A DNA stretch of 39,522 nucleotides from Oscillibacter sp. (GTDB lineage: Bacteria; Bacillota; Clostridia; Oscillospirales; Oscillospiraceae): the NCBI GenBank assembly GCA_022801815.1, contig JAAWTB010000003.1, forward strand, positions 1 through 39,522, given 5' to 3'. Of this stretch, positions 1-8,542 are shown one piece after another. A model generated the notes under the pieces. It did not search any database. It saw only the letters and a program-made list of their open reading frames with translations, and was not told the DNA's origin. The position numbers were made by a program, and so were the translations under genes. Positions within the stretch are counted from its first letter, which is position 1. Each line of letters begins with the position of its first letter.

Positions 1-165
1 TAGGGCTTGTTTGATAATTGGCGATATGCCCAACAGCGAGGAATTTTTTTGCCAGACAAGGCAAATTTTCGCAGGCATTCTGACGGATGGCAAGAAAATT
101 TAACGATGAATGGCAGAAAAAGGCCCGCTGTTTGGGCGTGTTGACAATTTTCAAACAAGCCCTAA
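1..165. mobile_element. MITE-like element with ~20-bp terminal inverted repeats and an internal imperfect long hairpin; no ORF
   Basis: TAGGGCTTGTTTGATAATTG at 1-20 pairs with CAATTTTCAAACAAGCCCTA at 145-164 (one mismatch). Internal arms also pair imperfectly (TGCCCAACAGCG near the left end with CGCTGTTTGGGCG near the right end). Confidence 0.7.
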
Positions 166-387
166 GCGGCCCTTCCTAATTTGGACAAATTGTGGAATTG
201 GAATTTCTGGTTTCATTTTCCATGGAAAATTGCAAGGATCGTGTATTTTTTATTTGTATACAATTATCAAAAGCTATGCAGACAAGTAAAAGAGATTCAT
301 CAAATTATTAAAGAAAAAACGCACTACCGATGGCGGCTCTTTTACCCAAATATTGAGTTATGCTTGTCCACTGTCCTTTTGACACAC

Positions 388-670
388 TCCCGTGGGGCGA
401 CGTACCGTCCGCTATGGCGCAGCGGAGCTCCGGGAGCACCACACCATCCAGGGAATCCGGGTCGCCGGAACACCACAGGTACTCTACCGCTGTTCCCGCC
501 GCCTCCATTGTCCGGCCAATCTCCCGCATAAACGTATTTTTCCCTACGCCGGGGCCTCCTTTCAGTACCATAAAATCATATGTATCCTCAATATCCACCA
601 TCTCGGAAAAGAGGTTCCGGAAGCCCTCGCCGCTGTTGGCGCCGACAAAAAAGTTGGTTACTTGTGCCAT
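388..670 (-). pseudogene. Truncated P-loop ATPase (PRK06851-like family), N-terminal ~95 aa only
   Basis: MAQVTNFFVGANSGEGFRNLF...MVLKGGPGVGKNTFMREIG...DGTSPHG resembles the family N-terminus, then collinearity appears to end. The ORF runs on to 308 with unrelated residues. Confidence 0.6.
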
Positions 671-814
671 AGGTTTGCCCTCCCAAAGGTTTTTTACATG
701 TTCAGAGTATGCCGGGAGGCCTTGGCCTGACAGTGGTCTTCCTGAAAAATCTCCTTTTTCCCGGAAAACGTCCCCGAAAAAGAAAAAGCCCTCCCCTTGA
801 AAGGCTCTTTCGCT

Positions 815-1141
815 TTACAGCTCGTCAATCTTCATTTTGTCCAGCTGGTCCCGCACCCGCCGCTTATCCCGGACCGCCCAGTAGGTGGCCAACAGCACCA
901 GTGTTGGGATATTTCCTGCCAGCAGAGTCACCAGCACCATCAGGATGTTCTGGGACACGCTGCCGCTGTCCAGAAGGTTCAGCGGCAGCAGCAGGGACTG
1001 CAAAAACGCCAGCAGCGGCAGGACCAGCCCCGGCCAGCGGCTCTCCCGCTTCGAGAGGAAAATTTGCAGAAAAATGCCCCCCACCAGAAATACCAGCAGG
1101 AACACCAAAAAGCCAATCATGATTTTGCCTGCAAAAACCAT
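815..1141 (-). CDS. Small membrane protein (hypothetical)
   Basis: MVFAGKIMIGFLVFLLVFLVGGIFLQIF... has several hydrophobic segments. RBS-like GGAG precedes the ATG at 1141; it directly follows the DUF2089 gene. Confidence 0.65.
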   Translation of the reverse strand: MVFAGKIMIGFLVFLLVFLVGGIFLQIFLSKRESRWPGLVLPLLAFLQSLLLPLNLLDSGSVSQNILMVLVTLLAGNIPTLVLLATYWAVRDKRRVRDQLDKMKIDEL

Positions 1142-1142
1142 C

Positions 1143-1448
1143 TCATTCTCCTTTCTCTTTCCGGGTCTCCCGATAAGCGGCAATCAGGATTTTCGCCGTG
1201 TCAAAATCCAGCTTGTCGTCCACCGCCAGGCGCTTTACCAGGGAAACGTAGGGGTCCGCCTCTGCTGTGTCTCTGAGCCTGATTTTTTGTATCAGGCGGT
1301 CTAGGCGCAGCCGAACCGTGGGATAGCTGACGCCGTACTGGGCGGCCACCTCCTTTAAGGAGCCGGAGGCCAGCAGAAATCGCTTGACAAAGATCAAATC
1401 CTGTTCATCCAGATCCGCCATCCAAGGGGGCAGGGTGGCCATAGGCAC
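1143..1448 (-). CDS. DUF2089 family protein (HTH-like)
   Basis: LPPWMADLDEQDLIFVKRFLLASGSLKEVAAQYGVSYPTVRLRLDRLIQKI matches the DUF2089 signature as recalled. Confidence 0.75.
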   Translation of the reverse strand: MPMATLPPWMADLDEQDLIFVKRFLLASGSLKEVAAQYGVSYPTVRLRLDRLIQKIRLRDTAEADPYVSLVKRLAVDDKLDFDTAKILIAAYRETRKEKGE

Positions 1449-1468
1449 AGCCTCCTTTCATAATATTT

Positions 1469-1497
1469 ATTATAAATCTTAATTTTATGAAAGTCAA
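1469..1497 (-). promoter_or_regulatory. Sigma-A-type promoter for the DUF2089/membrane-protein pair
   Basis: On the minus strand: TTGACT-17 nt-TATAAT. Confidence 0.65.
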
Positions 1498-1741
1498 GAT
1501 TTATTTTTTATTAAAAAAAATCTATATCTCACCACATGAAAAGAGACTGCCGCTTCCCAGGGTCCGTCCATATAGGCCCAAACCCAAGTCTTTCCGGAAG
1601 AAAAAAGGGGCCCTTAACACTCCTGCTTCTCCAACTTTGGATTCTCCGGCTGCCCGCCCTGCGCCGCCGTTTTGCGTCCCCTCTCCCGCAGCTGTGGTTT
1701 GGATACTCATCCTCCCCCGCCGCGTATCGTTCCCTATGCCG

Positions 1742-3517
1742 TTATTCCGCCGTCCGATTCACCTGCCCGGCAATCTCCAGCAGCACCTCTCCGCTCAGGG
1801 GACCGGAGAGCCAGTAGACCTCCTCCGTCCCCTCAGGCCCCCAAACCAGATGGTTCATCCCGCCGGCGTCCGCATACAGTCTCCCGGGACAGCCGTCCAC
1901 TGAAACCTCCTGTCCCTCCAGGCTTCCCACAGCCTTCCGGATGTCCTCCAGACATTCCTCCAAGGAGTCTTTCACGGGACCGCGCCGGGCAAAACGGAAC
2001 GAAAACCGCTCCCCGGCCTCGTTTTCATACTTGGCTTCCACGGACCACACGCCGCCGTGCGCACTGGTATTTCGATAGCCCAGCGGGATCCAAACGGGAA
2101 TGTGCGTCGCCGGAAGGGGCGGCATGTCCCGCACGCTCTCCGCCATGTTCAGCATCTCTTCATCCGATATGTTCCCCGACAGGAAATAGAGGGCCTCCCC
2201 ATCGGACCAGCACATCTCACTGCGGCTCCCCGGCTCTGCGGCGGAATACAGGTCCGCCGGGTATCCGTCCACAAAAACGCGCTTTTCCACACTTCCCTCG
2301 TTGGGAATCAGGCAGAGGCGTCCGGTATCGCCGTTGGGCTGACAGCGGAAAAGGATGGTTTCACCCTCTGGGTTCTCATACATCGTGACGGCGCAGACGG
2401 CGGAATTGAGGAAGGACCGCTCGTAGAGGGCGTAGCCCTCCGGCGCCCAGGCAGGGCGGCGGTCCGGCAAAATCACCTCCTGGCTCTCCGCCATGGCCAC
2501 CAGCTCCTCCCTGGAGCCATACGCCAGAATGGAAAACAGCAGTCCATCCTCCGCCCAGACCAGGGCGCTGGCCTCGCCCTCATCCAAATAGAAGTCCGCC
2601 GGATGTCCATGCACAAGCGCCGTCTGGGGCTTCAGTTCTCCGCCGCTTGATGGAACAATTTGCAGGCTGATCGCTTCCTCTCCGCGGCGGTATCCCAATG
2701 TTATGAGATTCCCTTCCTCATTTTGATATTGCACGTGGCCCTGGTTCCTCATCATAACGCGGCTCGACTCCTGATATCCCGCCGGGACCCAGGACAGCCG
2801 CCGTTCCTCCAGGGGCGGTAATTCCTCATACGCCTCCAGGCTCTCCGCGACTTGCGTCAGCTCCTCTCCGGAAGGGGAGCCGGAAATCCGGAAGAAGACG
2901 CCTCCATCCTCCCAGATCAGGTTATTGGCATTGCCCGGCGTCCGGTCCACATACAGGTCCGCCGGGGCCTCTCCAACAAATACCCTGAACACGTCCGCCT
3001 CGTCCCCATCCAGGGGCAAAGCGTTGCCGTCAAAATCATGGGCATAGAAAATGGTCAGCCGTCCGCCCTTCCTATTTTCATAACAGACAATGCCCTGCTC
3101 AGCCTCCATGCCATGGCCGGAGGTTTCGTAGTACCCCTCCGGCACCCAGGACGGGCGGTAAATGACGTTCGGCTTCGCCGCCTCCATGCTCTTCGTTTGT
3201 ACCGGGCCGGTATATCGATATACAAAGGCGGTTTCATATACCTCCCGCACCCAGCCCGCAAAGGCCTCCCGGGCCTCCGTGCTGACCGCCAGCACCGTAC
3301 AGCCGCTGAGAATCAACACCAGCAGAAGGCACGCCGCCGCGTGAAGAATTTGATACCGCAGGGGATGGTTTCCCCGCCGGAGCAGCCTTTTCATTCTCCC
3401 CTCAAAGGCCGGGGAAAAGGTGTGCTCCGGCCGTTCTTCTGCGAGGCCGCCGTATTCCAGCCGGGCCGCGTCCAGCATCACCTGCCGGGCCAGTTGATTC
3501 AATGCCTGTTCCGTCAT
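1742..3517 (-). CDS. Anti-sigma-factor-like membrane protein with four tandem DUF4367-type repeats
   Basis: Cytoplasmic N-terminus, one TM segment (ILHAAACLLLVLILSGCTVLAVS), then four repeats beginning PSWVPEGY / LSWVPAGY / PAWAPEGY / PVWIPLGY. Start chosen at ATG 3517 behind a GGAGG-like RBS. Confidence 0.8.
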   Translation of the reverse strand: MTEQALNQLARQVMLDAARLEYGGLAEERPEHTFSPAFEGRMKRLLRRGNHPLRYQILHAAACLLLVLILSGCTVLAVSTEAREAFAGWVREVYETAFVYRYTGPVQTKSMEAAKPNVIYRPSWVPEGYYETSGHGMEAEQGIVCYENRKGGRLTIFYAHDFDGNALPLDGDEADVFRVFVGEAPADLYVDRTPGNANNLIWEDGGVFFRISGSPSGEELTQVAESLEAYEELPPLEERRLSWVPAGYQESSRVMMRNQGHVQYQNEEGNLITLGYRRGEEAISLQIVPSSGGELKPQTALVHGHPADFYLDEGEASALVWAEDGLLFSILAYGSREELVAMAESQEVILPDRRPAWAPEGYALYERSFLNSAVCAVTMYENPEGETILFRCQPNGDTGRLCLIPNEGSVEKRVFVDGYPADLYSAAEPGSRSEMCWSDGEALYFLSGNISDEEMLNMAESVRDMPPLPATHIPVWIPLGYRNTSAHGGVWSVEAKYENEAGERFSFRFARRGPVKDSLEECLEDIRKAVGSLEGQEVSVDGCPGRLYADAGGMNHLVWGPEGTEEVYWLSGPLSGEVLLEIAGQVNRTAE

Positions 3518-3632
3518 AGCCGCTCCCTCCTCCTCATATTCGCGCCTGTCCTCACGCCTGTTTGTCCGCCCGTCCATCGTTTGGCCTCCAAACATACCGG
3601 ATTCTCATACATCCGGCAAACTGCTCTCTTAC

Positions 3633-3654
3633 TATGTTTAACGCAGCGAGGGGC
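3633..3654. repeat. Short imperfect direct repeat, copy A
   Basis: TATGTTTAACGCAGCGAGGGGC versus copy B TATGTTTTACACAGCGAGAGGC (3 mismatches in 22 nt). Confidence 0.45.
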
Positions 3655-3884
3655 CGGGTTCTCACAGGATTTTTCAAATTTTACGAAAAAACTTTCCCGG
3701 ACTTCCAACAGATCTTCATGCTCGTTCATGGTCCCCTCCTGACATTTCCGTTCCGATTTCAGATTCAGATGAAGCCGGTGGATCCGCTGAACGCCGTATG
3801 GAACAGGTCCGGATCATCGGGAGGAGGCATTTCATGGCATTGGGAGACCTGCCCATCCAGGCGGAAGAAAATCCGCCCCTTCCC

Positions 3885-3906
3885 TATGTTTTACACAGCG
3901 AGAGGC
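3885..3906. repeat. Short imperfect direct repeat, copy B
   Basis: See copy A at 3633-3654. Confidence 0.45.
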
Positions 3907-3957
3907 GGATTTACATATCATGTTTAAGAAAAGACTGAGACATGTCGCCACAAGGTT

Positions 3958-4479
3958 TTATGCGTTCTTCAAGAAGCCTTCCTGTTCCACAATGCTCCGC
4001 AAGAGCTGACGGCCCCGGCTGATTCGGGTGCTGACCGCCGTTTTACTCAAACCCAGCTTCGAGGCAATTTCTCCGTCGGAGTACCCCAGCAGCTTCATTT
4101 CCAGAGCAGAGCGGTACGTCTGAGGCAGACGGGTAAACATCTCCACCAAAGCGTGGTAATCGCTGACAGACTCCATCGTCTCAGCGAAGCTGTCCCAATC
4201 CTCCAGGGGGACGTCCTTCTTCTTCCGCTGGAGAGAAATGGCCTCGTTCCTGGCGATGACAGTCACCAGCGGGGCTAGATCCTTTACCGGTATTTTCTGA
4301 AACCTGGAAAACCTCTTGATAATCCGCAGAAAGGCATTGTGAACCGCGTCCTCTGCATCCTGGTCATTATGTAGGATACCCTCCGCCGCACGGAACATGG
4401 CGCTGCGGTATTTCAGGTAAATTTCCTCAAACTGGACCTTTTCCTCCGGCGTTTCCAGCATTTGCAGATAGAGCATCAT
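3958..4479 (-). CDS. ECF-type RNA polymerase sigma factor
   Basis: Sigma70 region 2 (FEEIYLKYRSAMFRAAEGILHNDQDAEDAVHNAFLRIIK) and region 4 (LPQTYRSALEMKLLGYSDGEIASKLGLSKTAVSTRISRGRQLLR). Start at ATG 4479 behind AGGAGG. Confidence 0.88.
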   Translation of the reverse strand: MMLYLQMLETPEEKVQFEEIYLKYRSAMFRAAEGILHNDQDAEDAVHNAFLRIIKRFSRFQKIPVKDLAPLVTVIARNEAISLQRKKKDVPLEDWDSFAETMESVSDYHALVEMFTRLPQTYRSALEMKLLGYSDGEIASKLGLSKTAVSTRISRGRQLLRSIVEQEGFLKNA

Positions 4480-4553
4480 AAGAGCCGCCTCCTGACAGGT
4501 GTTTGACAAACCATTTCTTTTTACTTTTTATCAACATACCGGTATCCGCTTTT

Positions 4554-4582
4554 ATCATATCGGGAATTTGGTTAAAAGTCAA
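4554..4582 (-). promoter_or_regulatory. Sigma-A-type promoter upstream of the ECF sigma gene
   Basis: On the minus strand: TTGACT-17 nt-TATGAT. Confidence 0.6.
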
Positions 4583-4619
4583 GATTGGCAAACGAAGGCT
4601 GTGCGCCTCCTCACAAAGA

Positions 4620-4653
4620 GCAGGGGAACTGTCCTTGCGGACAGTCCCCCTGC
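4620..4653 (-). terminator. Strong hairpin downstream of nifJ; possible terminator without a clean U-tract
   Basis: GCAGGGGAACTGTCC-TTGC-GGACAGTCCCCCTGC, a 15-bp stem with one mismatch. Confidence 0.5.
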
Positions 4654-4704
4654 TGATCGTCTCTTCCCGCATTCCAGGCCCAAGGCGCTCCGCGTTCTCC
4701 GCAA

Positions 4705-7700
4705 TTAGCCCTCAGCCAGCTTCTTATAGCGGGCGTAGCGGCTCTTGACGTCGGCCATGGCCTTCTGATACAACGCCTCCGCCCGATCCGGGAAATTGTT
4801 CTTCAAGGACGCGAAGCGATTCTCACCCATCAGGAAATCCATCAGCTTCCCGGCGTCCGGCTCGGCAGAATCCAGCTGGAAGGGATTCTTGCCCTCTGCC
4901 GCACGGCGGGGGTCAAAGCGGTACAGATGCCAATAGCCGCACTCCACCGCCTTTTTCATCTCGTCCTGGGAACAGCCCATGCCCGCCTTGATATGCTGCT
5001 CCAGGCAGGGGCAGTATGCAATTACAATGGAGGGGCCGGGATATTCCTCCGCCTCCCGAAGGGCCTTGAGGGTCTGGGCCTGGTCCGCGCCCATGGCCAC
5101 CTGGGCCACATACACATAACCGTACTGCATCAGGATGCCGCCCAGGTCCTTCTTCGCCACCTGCTTGCCGCCGGCGGCAAACTTCGCCACGGCAGAGGTG
5201 GGGGTCGCCTTGGAGGACTGCCCGCCGGTGTTGGAATACACTTCGGTGTCCAAAACCAGCAGGTTTACATCCCGGTTCTGGGCCATGACGTGATCGATGC
5301 CGCCAAAGCCGATGTCGTAAGCCCAGCCGTCGCCTCCGATGGCCCAGACGGACTTCTTGGCCAGGAATTCCTGGTTCTCCAGAATGTAGCCCACATCCTC
5401 CGTCTGCTCCGCTGCCTTCAGGGCGGAAATCAGCCCGTCGGACACGGCCCGGGACTTCTCGCTGTTGTTCCAGTCCCGCTGATATGCGGCAATAGCCTCC
5501 ACGGCCACCCCGGCTTCCTTCAGTGTCTCCAGACGGTTCAGCAGCTCCTTGCGGATGGCGTCCTGGGCGTGGAAGTAGCCGTATGCAAATTCGGCGTTGT
5601 CCTCAAACAGCGAGTGTTCCCAGGCGGGACCCCAGCCCCGGCTGTCCTTGCAGTAGGGCAGAATGGGCGCACCGCCGCTGATGGCGGAGGAACAGCCCGC
5701 AGCGTTGCCTGCGTACATCCGGTCTCCCACCAGCTGGCTGAGAAGCTTGATATAGGTTGTCTCCGCGCAACCCGCACAGGCGGCGGAGAATTGGAAATAC
5801 GGCTTGGCAAACTGAATGTTCTTTACGGATTTGCTGTTGATGACGTCCTTTTTCAAATATGCGTCGTTCATGGCCACCTGGTCGAAGAGAGCCTGCTCCG
5901 GCTTCATCTCCTCGAAGGGAGTCATGACCAAGGCGTCCGCGCTCTTCTCGCTTGCGTTGGCAGGGCAGGCTGTCAGGCACACGCCGCAGCCCAGGCAGTC
6001 GTAGGGACTGACCTGCATCCGGAAAGAATACGCCGGTGCGTCCTTCCCCAAACCCTTGGCAGGGACGGTTTCAAAGCCAGCGGGGACCCCGGCCTTCTCC
6101 TCCTCCGTCAGCAGCACCGGCCGGATGGCTGCGTGGGGGCAGCACATGGCGCAGCGGTTGCACTGGATGCAGCTTTCCGCGTTCCACTTGGGCACCTTCA
6201 CGGCGACGCCTCGCTTGGAATACGCGGACGTCCCGTTCTCCCAGGTACCGTCTAAAACGCCGTGCTTCTGGAAGACAGACACCGGCAGCTTGTCGCCCTT
6301 CTGACGGTCCATGGGCAGGACGATTTCCTTGACAAAGGGCGTGGCGTTGATTTCCGCCGCGGGCACATCCGGGGCCTCTGCCCAGCTCGCCGGGATTTCC
6401 ACCTTCACCGCAGCACTGACGCCCAGGTCCACGGCGGCGTTGTTCATGTCCACAATTTTCTGCCCGGCCTTTTTGAAGTAGGAGTTGTAGTTGTTCTGCT
6501 TCATGTCCTCCACGGCCATATCCAGGGGAATAACCTTGGTCAGGGAAAAGAAGGCGGCCTGCAAAATGCTGTTAATCCGGTTGGCCCCCAGGCCCACCTG
6601 CACCGCCAGCTTGGCGGCGTCAATGATATAGAACTGCGCGTGCTTGCGGCAGAGGTCCCGCTTCATTTTCCCGGGCAGGCGGGTCTCCAGTTCCTCTGCA
6701 CTCCAGGGGCAGTTCAGCAGGAAGGTCCCCCCTTCCTTCAAATCCTCCGTGGTGTCGTACTTGTTGACATAGGTGGGGGCGTGGACGGCCACGAAGTCTG
6801 CGGAGGAAACGTTATATGTAGAGCGGATTGGATGATCGCCAAAGCGCAGGTGGCTTTGGGTCAGACCGCCGGATTTCATGGAATCGTAGGAGAAGTACGC
6901 CTGGGCGTATTTGTTGGCCACCAGGCCGATGGTGCTGATGGCGTTTTTGTTGGCGCCCACAGTGCCGTCGCCTCCCAGTCCCCACAGCTTGCAGGAAACC
7001 TCGCCGGGATGGGACAGCTCTACCTCCTGATAGTCCAGGGAGGTATGGGTCACGTCGTCCACGATGCCGATAGTAAAGTTGTTTTTCGGCTGATCCTGTT
7101 TCAGGTTGTCATAAACCGCAATCAGCTGCCCCGGAGTGGTGTCCTTGGAGCTCAGGCCATAGCGGCCCCCTACAACCCGGATATTGCCCCGACCCGCCTG
7201 ATTCAGCGCGGTCACCACGTCCAGGTAGACAGGCTCGCCCACCGAGCCGGTCTCTTTGGAGCGGTCCAATACGGCGATTTTCTTGCAGGTGGCCGGAACG
7301 GCGGCAGCAAAGTGCTCTACGGAGAAGGGGCGGTAGAGATGAATCTGAACCAGGCCCACCTTCCGGCCCTGGGCGTTGAGATAGTCCACCGTTTCCTTCA
7401 CCGCCTCCGAGGCGGAGCACATGACCACGATGACTTCCTCGGCGTCCGGCGCGCCGTAGTAGTTGAACAGCTTATAATCCCGCCCTGTCAGCTTGTTGAT
7501 TTCATCCATATAGCCCTGGACGGTATCGGGAATTCCGGCAGCCTTGATATTGGCGCCTTCCTTGCACTGGAAATACACGTCTGGGTTGACGTTGTTGCCC
7601 CGGTTGGTGGGGTGCTCCGGGTTCAGCGCCTGACGGCGGAACGCCTTCAGCGCCTCATAGTCGATGAGTCCCCGCAGGTCCTCATAATCCAGCGCCTCAA

Positions 7701-8247
7701 TGCGCTGCATCTCATGGGAGGTGCGAAAGCCGTCAAAGCAGTGCATAAAGGCATAGCGGGAATGGATGGCGCTGAGGTGCGCCACCGCCGCCAAGTCCAT
7801 AGCCTCCTGGGGGGAGGAGGACATCAGCATGGCGTAGCCGGTCATGCGGCAGGTCATGAAGTCCGTGTGGTCGCCGAAGATGGAGTGGTGGTTGCTGGTC
7901 ACCACCCGGGAGGCGATGTGCATGACGTTGGGGAGAAACTGGCCGCCCATGGCATACATAGCGGGAATCATCAGCATCAGGCCCTGGGAGGAGGTGAAGG
8001 TGGTGGTCAGGGCACCCGCCTGGGCCGCACCGTGGCAGGTCCCCGCCGCGCCGGCCTCCGACTGCATCTGAATCACGTCCACCGTGGACCCAAATAGGTT
8101 CTTCCGCCCCTTGGCGGACCACTCGTCCACCTTCTCCGCCATGGGAGACGAGGGCGTAATGGGGTAGATGGCCGCTACCTCTGTGAAGGCGTAGGCGGTA
8201 TGAGCCGCAGCCATATTGCCGTCCATGACGGCGTACTTCTTCTTCAT
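4705..8247 (-). CDS. nifJ: Pyruvate:ferredoxin (flavodoxin) oxidoreductase
   Basis: 1180 aa, MKKKYAVMDGNMAAAHTAYAFTEVAAIYPITPSSPMAEKVDEW...; two ferredoxin-like CxxCxxC motifs (CIQCNRCAMCCPHAAIRP, CLGCGVCLTACPA); ThDP-binding GGDGWAYDIGFGGIDHV. Confidence 0.97.
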   Translation of the reverse strand: MKKKYAVMDGNMAAAHTAYAFTEVAAIYPITPSSPMAEKVDEWSAKGRKNLFGSTVDVIQMQSEAGAAGTCHGAAQAGALTTTFTSSQGLMLMIPAMYAMGGQFLPNVMHIASRVVTSNHHSIFGDHTDFMTCRMTGYAMLMSSSPQEAMDLAAVAHLSAIHSRYAFMHCFDGFRTSHEMQRIEALDYEDLRGLIDYEALKAFRRQALNPEHPTNRGNNVNPDVYFQCKEGANIKAAGIPDTVQGYMDEINKLTGRDYKLFNYYGAPDAEEVIVVMCSASEAVKETVDYLNAQGRKVGLVQIHLYRPFSVEHFAAAVPATCKKIAVLDRSKETGSVGEPVYLDVVTALNQAGRGNIRVVGGRYGLSSKDTTPGQLIAVYDNLKQDQPKNNFTIGIVDDVTHTSLDYQEVELSHPGEVSCKLWGLGGDGTVGANKNAISTIGLVANKYAQAYFSYDSMKSGGLTQSHLRFGDHPIRSTYNVSSADFVAVHAPTYVNKYDTTEDLKEGGTFLLNCPWSAEELETRLPGKMKRDLCRKHAQFYIIDAAKLAVQVGLGANRINSILQAAFFSLTKVIPLDMAVEDMKQNNYNSYFKKAGQKIVDMNNAAVDLGVSAAVKVEIPASWAEAPDVPAAEINATPFVKEIVLPMDRQKGDKLPVSVFQKHGVLDGTWENGTSAYSKRGVAVKVPKWNAESCIQCNRCAMCCPHAAIRPVLLTEEEKAGVPAGFETVPAKGLGKDAPAYSFRMQVSPYDCLGCGVCLTACPANASEKSADALVMTPFEEMKPEQALFDQVAMNDAYLKKDVINSKSVKNIQFAKPYFQFSAACAGCAETTYIKLLSQLVGDRMYAGNAAGCSSAISGGAPILPYCKDSRGWGPAWEHSLFEDNAEFAYGYFHAQDAIRKELLNRLETLKEAGVAVEAIAAYQRDWNNSEKSRAVSDGLISALKAAEQTEDVGYILENQEFLAKKSVWAIGGDGWAYDIGFGGIDHVMAQNRDVNLLVLDTEVYSNTGGQSSKATPTSAVAKFAAGGKQVAKKDLGGILMQYGYVYVAQVAMGADQAQTLKALREAEEYPGPSIVIAYCPCLEQHIKAGMGCSQDEMKKAVECGYWHLYRFDPRRAAEGKNPFQLDSAEPDAGKLMDFLMGENRFASLKNNFPDRAEALYQKAMADVKSRYARYKKLAEG

Positions 8248-8336
8248 AACTGACGTTCCTTTCTCGCTTTAATGTCCCGTGGCGCTGTCCGGTCAGGGCG
8301 TTAGGCAGAACGCCGCCGGCATGTGATTCCGTGTGA

Positions 8337-8351
8337 CGGAATTGAATTCCG
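8337..8351. promoter_or_regulatory. Palindrome CGGAATTGAATTCCG in the nifJ leader; candidate regulator site
   Basis: Perfect 7-bp arms around one central base. Confidence 0.4.
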
Positions 8352-8403
8352 AAAACGAAAAATAAAAAGATACACAAACCAGCGGTTTTGTGCTATAGTT
8401 CAT

Positions 8404-8432
8404 ATCATAAGCATTTTGGACCAAGTTGTCAA
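8404..8432 (-). promoter_or_regulatory. nifJ promoter
   Basis: On the minus strand: TTGACA-17 nt-TATGAT. Confidence 0.7.
8407..8424. repeat. Direct repeat ATAAGCATTTTGGACCAA overlapping the nifJ core promoter
   Basis: Second copy ATAAGCGTTTTGTACGAA at 8457-8474 (3 mismatches in 18 nt, 50 bp apart). Confidence 0.45.
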
Positions 8433-8456
8433 GAATTTGAGGGACCAACGAAAAAA

Positions 8457-8474
8457 ATAAGCGTTTTGTACGAA
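8457..8474. repeat. Second copy of the 8407-8424 repeat, upstream of the IclR gene
   Basis: ATAAGCGTTTTGTACGAA. Confidence 0.45.
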
Positions 8475-8542
8475 AGGAACCGGGTTTTTTCGATGGTCAA
8501 ACCAAAAGCGTCCGAATAATTGGAAAGGAATTGGAAAGCGCT

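Noticed and set aside
4927-8097. Long plus-strand ORFs (442 and 611 aa) opposite nifJ
   Set aside because: Mirror ORFs caused by GC-rich codon usage on the opposite strand of a highly conserved gene; Gly/His/Gln-rich, no family motif, no RBS logic.
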